From G032773895 sp965248935 (lineage in GTDB: Bacteria > Pseudomonadota > Gammaproteobacteria > Pseudomonadales > Cellvibrionaceae), in NCBI GenBank assembly GCA_965248935.1, contig OZ252214.1, positions 3,410,001 through 3,474,000 on the forward strand: a stretch of 64,000 bases of DNA, in the 5' to 3' direction. Both the position numbers and the translations under genes were made by a program. The notes beneath the pieces were generated by a model. The model was given only the letters and a program-made list of their open reading frames with translations. It did not search any database and was not told the DNA's origin. Shown one piece after another: positions 9,701 to 14,786 of the stretch (positions within the stretch are counted from its first letter, which is position 1; each line of letters begins with the position of its first letter).

Positions 9701-11715
9701 GAAGTAGTGAACTGACTTTCGAATATGGGACAGCCAATGCCTTGAAAGGGGTATTGGTCTCGACAAGTATTAGTGGAAAGGACAACCTAAACTATAAGAT
9801 AACCTATGATGGTTTTGGTCGTGTAGGCACCAATACGGCAACAAAAAAAGAGGAGAACGATACCTTATTTTCATGTGCTTACACTTATGGTCCTACTAAC
9901 CGTCTTAGCCGTGTAGAAAATATTTACGCTTCACAAACAGGTCAAACGTCCATTATTTCCAGCTTTGAGTTTGATGGTATTGATCAAGTGATTAATGAGG
10001 AAATTGATTATCAGGGAGGAGAGAGAAAAACGAGTACGTCCTATTCTTATGATGCGAATAGTAATGTTTTGTCTAAATCTGTAGATGGCGTTACTACTGA
10101 TTACACTTACAATAAAATTGATCAGTTAACGACGCAGGGAATAAAATACGACGTAAACGGACGAATCACTGAAGACGCTGAAGGGAATCAATATACTTAC
10201 GATATTTTTGATAAATTATTATCAACAACTATTAAGCCTTCTGGGGACGAAGTCAATTATACCTATAACCCCGACAGCCTTTTGTCACAAAGGGCTTTGA
10301 AGTCGAATACAGAAACCTTCTATTATCATAATGGTACAGCGAATTTAGTGAATTCAGCGACGTCTTCCTCCGATACTGAAGAAGCGAGTGCTGGAAATTG
10401 GCAAAAATATATTTTTCAGGGTAAATCTCGACTTGCATGTTTAACTGATGACGATAATCAAAAATTTTTATTCGGTGCGAATAGCTCGACCGCAGGTGTT
10501 TACGACGGCAATACGATTTCACCAATGCAATATGAAGCTTACGGCGTAGAGTCTGGTGAGCAGCAGGCCGACACAACGAGTTTTTCCTGGAAGCAAGAAT
10601 ATATGGATAGAGAGAATGAGTTAGTATATTTGCGTTCTCGTTTTTATAACCCCGATTTAATGCGATTTATGACCATGGATACCTACGGGCTTAGCAATCG
10701 CTATGCTTTTGGCAACGGGAATCCTATTGATAACATCGACCCTACTGGGCATATGTCGGAAGGTGCAGCTCTCGGTATAGGAATAGGAGTTGGCCTAATA
10801 GCAACGGTTGTTACCGGGGGCGCACTGGGTGTTGCTGTGGGTACAGATATAGCGGCTTCGATGGCTGTTGGAGCGGTTGCTGGTGCTGTTGGTTCAGTTG
10901 CGGGCGATGCTACAACCGCAGGACTGAGCGGGCAAAAATTCACTGCCGAAAGAGCGATGATTGATATTGGCGCAGGACTAGCCGGTGGTGCAGTGGGTGC
11001 AGGCGTTGGCGGAGCGGTCGGACGTTCTGCTATGTCTTATGCCCTTGGGAAAGGATTAAGTCGTGGAATGGTCACAGTTTCTGGTGCATTGAGTGCGGGC
11101 CTCACTGGGGGTATTGCAGGTGCTGCTGCTGCTTCGGGGGTGACTTCGCTTGCCACAAAACAGCCGTTTTTTAGTTCAGCTACAGCGTTGAATTTAGCCA
11201 TTGGGGCTGCCGCAGGTGTGGGTGGTGGACTGTTAGCTTCGGGTGCGCACCTGGGGATGCTTGGTTCGGCGGGGGGAAGCGATGTGGCAATCATGCCAGT
11301 GGAAGCGAATCTGGCAAGTAATTTTGACCTTCAAATTGAGCCTGGTCCCAATAATGAGCGTATTTTTGATTTTTCACCCTCTGATAATGATAATTTGAAT
11401 AACCCAAACCTGACACAAAACAACCGAGACGCTGTTGTTATTCACGGGTTTGCTCGACATGTTTTCCCAGAGGTGACGATTGGGGGGGAAAACTTTACGC
11501 AATATATGACACCAGAAGCCTTTGCCGACTTATTAAGAGCGAATGGTTTTGGTAATCGGGATATAAACCTATGGTCTTGCTTTGCCGCTAAATTGCGTTG
11601 CGTCAGTGTGGCCCAGCGGCTTGCAACGGCATTAAACGTTAATGTATATGCACCGTCAATTCGTGATTCGGTCACGCTAGGCTATGTGGGAAATTGGATA
11701 CGGTATACGCCGTAA
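6733..11715 (+). CDS. RHS-repeat polymorphic toxin with putative caspase-like C-terminal domain
   Basis: 1660 residues. From about residue 150 to 1290 there are tens of YD-type RHS repeats (for example YDAFSRPTSTTDPLGN, YDAMGRQISKSDPHQN), which build the hollow beta cocoon that holds a toxin. The RHS core ends with YLRSRFYNPDLMRFMTMD (about 1299) and the conserved DPTGHM (1336-1341). After it comes a variable region: a Gly/Ala-rich hydrophobic stretch (about 1342-1530), then a compact end domain with VVIHGFARHVF (His1571, His1576) and NLWSCFAAK (Cys1616), followed by SVAQRLATALNVNVYAPS. This His...Cys layout is like clan CD (caspase/C80) cysteine peptidases; that function is inferred. No signal peptide, VgrG or PAAR domain is visible. 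Neither ATG 6733 nor 6745 has a Shine-Dalgarno. Confidence 0.85.
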   Translation: MVTIMNDQGAYKGSMAFNQSILLQENVDPNTGSFSLSKSLVHLKGINETINLSIDLHYINGAEGVLGLPNGWTFNVPYVVPNKTLSVGGTTYIIDLNWADEFDYKSGLRYVNNHGIKFEVISPAQPLPSGKPGEYSYQYTESDGSKCYFDSTGKLLEFSDLYGNYNYYSYNDQFQGVYGNYITEIQDSYGQIVTFNYSPNQITVSLPNSKSLSLSYSPNGIELITDELGYTTSLSYGEISGSVVVEQIIYPTGLYSRLTYTSLAYRSSGGESAFPAVSTLTHLDMNNVFMASQRYAYGLNTNGNTFTGYNAGYLLSNDDDGLMDSNNTSYTYDVTESKLDEAGEILTYTTYNYNYLHSLVHKDEYLLDENRVSVDCYRTEYTYEISVDWHARTTNYNKPTTSEILTWLPSKNAYSPLRKTLNSYNNFGHALTAETRMYDSSSEQYISQSLSTNTYVIATWGGEMPASSITQDVISDYEQQTTFTLTRDEKNIATKVLVSRNSSDDNWSPWKNHAFSYDEYGRVLSDALSWSAGAENPNSDLQSTNTSYAYLYNSTDHKLTVTKTDALDNTSSNIYDVSYPGLILLESTNPVQQTTKFSYDAFSRPTSTTDPLGNTETTHYDCYQASGSNRIQITIPSGYITEVYCDGLGREIKLMDNGDGSGGINRVVGQNVYNGLGFVESSAGILGLTTDYQYDAMGRQISKSDPHQNVTTIAYNDAEQTTITSINGVQQEQQIKDNMGRISLHKKYANPDDKNIDYYLNQSFIYNGISQITGQKLDRISLSSSTSTTLRSYAKEYDADGKISKAVFSGFDSKEVEATKAFNRDLFGNVYSFSKNVNYLGGSSFRYESGQSFYDSCNRLQSNINALGQSETYAHYPDGKKKSYIRFDGTAINYQYDDNGNIFSISSGDLAYNYRYDVNNKIDKITSGDDTLSYTYHIDGQVNVVTYPDGKTQTSYIDGKGRLVKVEDFSGSSTSMTYNEVGQIVGKVIGSSELTFEYGTANALKGVLVSTSISGKDNLNYKITYDGFGRVGTNTATKKEENDTLFSCAYTYGPTNRLSRVENIYASQTGQTSIISSFEFDGIDQVINEEIDYQGGERKTSTSYSYDANSNVLSKSVDGVTTDYTYNKIDQLTTQGIKYDVNGRITEDAEGNQYTYDIFDKLLSTTIKPSGDEVNYTYNPDSLLSQRALKSNTETFYYHNGTANLVNSATSSSDTEEASAGNWQKYIFQGKSRLACLTDDDNQKFLFGANSSTAGVYDGNTISPMQYEAYGVESGEQQADTTSFSWKQEYMDRENELVYLRSRFYNPDLMRFMTMDTYGLSNRYAFGNGNPIDNIDPTGHMSEGAALGIGIGVGLIATVVTGGALGVAVGTDIAASMAVGAVAGAVGSVAGDATTAGLSGQKFTAERAMIDIGAGLAGGAVGAGVGGAVGRSAMSYALGKGLSRGMVTVSGALSAGLTGGIAGAAAASGVTSLATKQPFFSSATALNLAIGAAAGVGGGLLASGAHLGMLGSAGGSDVAIMPVEANLASNFDLQIEPGPNNERIFDFSPSDNDNLNNPNLTQNNRDAVVIHGFARHVFPEVTIGGENFTQYMTPEAFADLLRANGFGNRDINLWSCFAAKLRCVSVAQRLATALNVNVYAPSIRDSVTLGYVGNWIRYTP

Positions 11716-11735
11716 GGGGTTTTTGTTTATTCCAA

Positions 11736-12007
11736 CTAAATGTTACATAAACGTAAAATTTTTGTAAGTGTAAAATTAGCCACACAGCGAACTCCCGTGA
11801 GTTTTTGAATTGAGAGCCGTCTCCCTAAGTGGCTGGTTGAACAGGCTTCCATTGCGATTTTTACAGGACATTGGTTGGCGATAAATTCGAGTAAATCGAT
11901 TCTATTTAATCGTTTGTTAAAGACCACTTTATTCTGAGCAGAAAGACCACAAACTTGAAAAACATTTTTTGCTAAATCAATAGCGATTAGATTATGTTTA
12001 GCGATGA
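11736..12007 (-). pseudogene. IS110-family transposase N-terminal remnant
   Basis: The minus strand reads HNLIAIDLAKNVFQVCGL and then RIDLLEFIANQCPVKIAMEACSTSHLGRRL, the RuvC-like DEDD domain of IS110 transposases (first Asp in IDLAKNVFQV, Glu in AMEAC). After about 90 residues the family match is lost and the frame stops at 11736. There is no in-frame ATG before the conserved block. Full proteins are about 300-340 residues, so most of the gene is missing. It lies 20 bp beyond the end of the RHS gene, suggesting insertion and decay at the toxin's variable 3' end. Confidence 0.8.
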
Positions 12008-12094
12008 TGGACGCTCCTAGGTTAGCTGGATTGTTTTTAATGCAGATTCAGTTTGGCGCATTGTGACGCCGATTGCACTGGGGAGCGTCTATCA
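12005..12094. repeat. Inverted repeat upstream of the IS110 remnant
   Basis: TGATGGACGCTCC (12005-12017) and GGAGCGTCTATCA (12082-12094) are inverted copies with one mismatch around a 64-nt loop. The pair covers the presumed transposase start and its upstream flank. In IS110 elements this flank can encode a structured RNA; here that is only a possibility. Confidence 0.6.
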
Positions 12095-12189
12095 CATCAC
12101 CCATAATAACTTGTTAAATCAGTGATGGCAGTTTGACAGCATTTCTGCAATTATTGTAGATTTAGTACTGGGCTAAGTAGGAATTACAT

Positions 12190-12777
12190 ATGAGAAGTGC
12201 AAGAGAAACTGAGTTTGACGGGGACTTTAATAAGGTAAAAGCATTCTATGCTGGGTTGAGAGCAGAACTCTATAAAGATGTTCGACAACGCTATGGGCAG
12301 TTTATTGCAAAACCTATCAGTTACAATGATTGTGTAATTGCTGATTCGTGGAGAAAAATAGAACCATAAAGACGGAGCGATTGGTTTTGGGTTGCAGAGC
12401 ACCCAGGCTACCAAAGATCATTTAAACGGTTCGATATAGCTTTTAAGCAAGGTGACAAGCTTGTAAGCCTTTCCTATGGCGAACCAACCAGTCATAACAC
12501 AGGGCTAAAAATAGATTTAATCGAATCTACCCCATTTAAAGAAGATAAGCTTGGAGTAAAAGCATTTGAGGCTATTTCATACGCAGCGCAAGTGTACGCG
12601 GCTATGCTCGGTGCGGATGAAATTAGAATCATGAAGCCCACATCATCGGAGAGTCGGGCTCATTACTGTTCGTTTGGTTATGAGTACGTTAGTAATACTC
12701 ATAAGCCATCCTTGCCAGATTATTGTGTAATGAAGCTAAGGTCAAACCGATGGATACAGACATACAAGATGCATTAA
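12190..12777 (+). pseudogene. Acyltransferase-like protein gene interrupted by one in-frame TAA
   Basis: From ATG 12190 the frame encodes 59 residues ending in SWRKIEP, then TAA (12367-12369), and the same frame continues without any shift for 135 more residues (RRSDWFWVAEHPGYQRSF onward) to TAA at 12775. Both halves read as one ordinary globular protein of about 195 residues. The C-terminal half (AAQVYAAMLGADEIRIM, YCSFGYEYV) is reminiscent of a GNAT acetyltransferase end, where the last helix and strand carry a G-F/Y-E motif, but the match is weak. The next gene starts inside its last codons (12750). It is either a recent nonsense pseudogene or, less likely, a readthrough gene. Confidence 0.7.
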
Positions 12778-12944
12778 AAAGAGCAAGACAAAGACTCGAC
12801 AAGGCCAAACCTGATATCGAGAAAAGACATGAGGAAGGTGTGCAGAACAGCACAGAAGAGCCAACCGTATTGAAGTCTGGTTATAAAGATGATTTACGTT
12901 CAAAACGAGCAGAGAAGGAACAAAAAAATGACAAATTACCCTGA
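12750..12944 (+). CDS. Small charged helical protein (64 aa)
   Basis: MDTDIQDALKRARQRLDKAK begins a 64-residue, almost entirely helical and charged protein. AAGG precedes the ATG by about 8 nt. It overlaps the end of the interrupted gene by 28 bp and the next small gene by 17 bp, the tight packing of a small operon. The opening helix is like that of the next product (xDVRKAVQEAKKRVEKK), so the two may be paralogues or partner subunits. No family recognised. Confidence 0.45.
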   Translation: MDTDIQDALKRARQRLDKAKPDIEKRHEEGVQNSTEEPTVLKSGYKDDLRSKRAEKEQKNDKLP

Positions 12945-13053
12945 TGTAAGAAAAGCCGTACAAGAAGCCAAAAAAAGAGTAGAAAAAAAACGCGGGCAAT
13001 TCTCGACGAATACCAAAATTGCTGAACAAAAGCGTAAAGCACTGAGAAAATAA
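12928..13053 (+). CDS. Very small basic protein (41 aa)
   Basis: ATG at 12928 follows AGAAGGA by 8 nt, a good ribosome-binding site lying inside the preceding gene. The product, MTNYPDVRKAVQEAKKRVEK and on to KALRK, is 41 residues, strongly basic and helical. Its N-terminal helix resembles that of the 64-residue neighbour upstream. The overlap and ribosome-binding site argue for real translation; function unknown. Confidence 0.45.
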   Translation: MTNYPDVRKAVQEAKKRVEKKRGQFSTNTKIAEQKRKALRK

Positions 13054-13217
13054 CCGTGAGCTTTCTGGCATCATATTTCATCGCGTCATTATAATAGAAA
13101 TGATTACACAGTGGTACTGATTATTTTCGGCTCGATAGTAAGTGCAAAATTTCGACGGTTTTGTCACCTAATCTAACATCAAAAAAATAATTTCTAAATA
13201 TCCTTATTTTGTGTGTG

Positions 13218-13253
13218 TTGACACTACGACTTCTTTTTTTACTGTGATATATT
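13218..13253 (+). promoter_or_regulatory. Possible promoter of the Tse2-like toxin operon
   Basis: A perfect TTGACA at 13218-13223 lies about 100 bp before the toxin start. The best -10 candidates (TGTGAT at 13243, TATATT at 13248) give spacings of 19 and 24 nt, longer than optimal, so expression would be weak or activator-dependent, as expected for a toxin locus. Confidence 0.3.
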
Positions 13254-13326
13254 CGACCTTTCTAAGCACTAAGATGATCATAGAATCTTATTATTGCTTT
13301 TACCACATCGGAGACACGTACAAACA

Positions 13327-13713
13327 ATGGCGAATAATGAAAAACTCTATATATCACAGGAAGACTTATATCGGGTGGGTAATTCTACTTCCCCACAAAT
13401 GTCGAAGTTACGGTCGGGTGAAATAACAATCAGAGAACTAAACGGCATCAAAATGATTGTTGCTGACGGAAAAGGTGTTAGCTTATATAACAAGGACGGT
13501 CTAGAAAAATCAGAATTAAGTGGTTGGGTTTGGGAAATTAAAGTAGACACCCAACTACCAACAGGGTTATATCTGAAAAAAGATACAGACCCTAACAAAA
13601 AGGGGCATTATTTTGTGTGTCCACGCAGGAATATGCCTGTACATACTTATGCGGGAAAACTTGAAGAGATAGCAGTTCATTGTCAGAAAGTATTTAAAAA
13701 GAAAAAGGCGTAA
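13327..13713 (+). CDS. Tse2-like ADP-ribosyltransferase-type toxin
   Basis: 128 residues from ATG 13327. The order of motifs follows Pseudomonas Tse2: an N-terminal L-Y-R (residues 14-16, EDLYRVGN), a central G-x-G-V-S-L-Y-N block (48-55, equivalent to GGTSVFD), then WEIKVDTQLPTGLYLKKD (where Tse2 has IPDGTDIPPDLKVKQD), G-H-Y-F-V-C-P (93-99, equivalent to THYTIMP) and a Met two to four residues later. Tse2 is a cytoplasmic NAD-dependent toxin normally delivered by a type VI system; no such system is in this window. Stop is 3 bp before the next ATG, so toxin and the acidic downstream protein are one operon. In-frame starts upstream (13294) lack the family N-terminus. Confidence 0.68.
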   Translation: MANNEKLYISQEDLYRVGNSTSPQMSKLRSGEITIRELNGIKMIVADGKGVSLYNKDGLEKSELSGWVWEIKVDTQLPTGLYLKKDTDPNKKGHYFVCPRRNMPVHTYAGKLEEIAVHCQKVFKKKKA

Positions 13714-13716
13714 TTT

Positions 13717-13971
13717 ATGAGAGAAGTTACAATCAACCTTAACGAAGCCACTTTTAATGTTTATTGGCGTTCTCTGTGTGATCGTGAACAAAAGCTACTT
13801 GAAATAATAGAAAGTAATGATGAAGAAAGCGATGAAGCAATAGTTGCAAACAACGACATTATCTATCTGCGTGCGACTAAAGAATCCTTAGAGAAAGAGG
13901 GCAAAAAAGCGGGACTTAGAACTGAAGCATTTGAAATCAGTGAAGAAATCTTAGACATATCCAAAATGTAA
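13717..13971 (+). CDS. Probable Tsi2-like antitoxin/immunity protein
   Basis: 84 residues, acidic (many Glu and Asp in the middle, IESNDEESDEAIVANNDIIY), predicted to form two helices joined by a short loop. Tsi2, the immunity protein of Tse2, is also a small acidic helical protein of 77 residues with the pattern R-x(2)-L-L...D-D...D-x(2)-Y-L/L; this gene has REQKLLEIIESNDEE and NDIIYLRATKESLEKE. It starts 3 bp after the toxin gene, a toxin-then-antitoxin order as in tse2-tsi2. Assignment is mostly by position and character; sequence identity is low. Confidence 0.55.
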   Translation: MREVTINLNEATFNVYWRSLCDREQKLLEIIESNDEESDEAIVANNDIIYLRATKESLEKEGKKAGLRTEAFEISEEILDISKM

Positions 13972-14062
13972 GGAAAAGTAAAAACACACTCCCTCCTAAA
14001 ATTTTGGCAATTACTTTCACAAAACATTACTACAATATTGGGGTAATCCGCTTGCGCAACAA

Positions 14063-14386
14063 CCTTCACACCTATTTCCCTTTGTTGGTCATCTAAGGAA
14101 GGGGATGCCAGCAGGTTTGCCGTTTAAACTTAATGACTATCTTGAACTAGTAGACTGGACTGGGCGACATATTCGTGAGGATAAGCGTGGTGTGATCCCG
14201 TCAAACCTTCCCCCTATTTTATCCCGTTTAGAGATTGAGCCAAAGCATTGGGTATATATGTGCCAACACTTCGAAAGTAAGTTTAAACGTTTTGTTGGAA
14301 CGGTTTATAGCCTTAAAAAAATATGTCGAGAAGTCGGTTTGTCTCGAACACCTGGTTTGTCTTCGTGCAAGGCTCTTTTAGGATAA
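14063..14386 (+). pseudogene. C-terminal fragment of a REP-associated-type transposase protein
   Basis: Reads HLFPFVGHLRKGMPAGLPFK, LVDWTGRHIREDKRG, LEIEPKHWVYMCQHFESKFK, which is the typical C-terminal half of a transposase-like family common in marine gammaproteobacteria. The frame is open from 14000 but family similarity starts only at about 14063. The N-terminal two-thirds, with the catalytic residues, is absent. It is a dead fragment marking the right border of the toxin island. The ATG at 14105 lies inside the conserved block and is not a genuine start. Confidence 0.7.
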
Positions 14387-14735
14387 TGTAGCGTGCATAT
14401 ATGTTGCACACTGTAGCCGAAACTCTTAACTCACCAATAGGGCCAGTCCAAAAATCTTGGAGAATTTCCGTAACGAAACCATTGCTGTCTGTATAATTCA
14501 CCACAATACCCATTGCCACCTCAATTTGCTTTTGATCTTCCAAATAAATAGATTGCACAGAGGAATTAAAGCAAATGAACCCTCTCCCGTGACCACACAA
14601 GATATACGCCTCTACTATCATGGTGTCGAATTACTTTTTTGCCTTCGTCATCACCACAATTTGTTGTTGAGGTTGTTAAGGGATTCTTATGATTCGCTCT
14701 ACCTACAACTGCTTACAAATATTGTGTACACAACC
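14387..14735. other. Intergenic stretch with an unassigned minus-strand frame
   Basis: A 102-codon minus-strand frame (14313-14621) overlaps the transposase fragment. It has a plausible amino-acid mix (YILCGHGRGFICFNSSVQSI) but no family that I recognise and no clear ribosome-binding site. It could be the relic of another gene. Nothing else supported. Confidence 0.25.
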
Positions 14736-14765
14736 AAAAAAGCCCCGTGCTAGACACGGGGCTTT
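14736..14765 (-). terminator. Rho-independent terminator of the chitinase gene
   Basis: Perfect 8-bp stem GCCCCGTG (14742-14749) with CACGGGGC (14755-14762), loop CTAGA. On the minus strand it is followed by TTTTTT (14741-14736). It lies about 20 bp after the chitinase stop. Confidence 0.9.
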
Positions 14766-14786
14766 GGGGTAGAGATGCTTCAGGAA

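Noticed and set aside
12367..12369. In-frame TAA considered as recoding or selenocysteine/pyrrolysine-like readthrough
   Set aside because: TAA is not used for these, and no stem-loop or recoding signal is apparent; a nonsense mutation or sequencing error is simpler.
14457..14753. 98-codon plus-strand frame before the chitinase terminator
   Set aside because: No ribosome-binding site, runs through the terminator and resembles no family.
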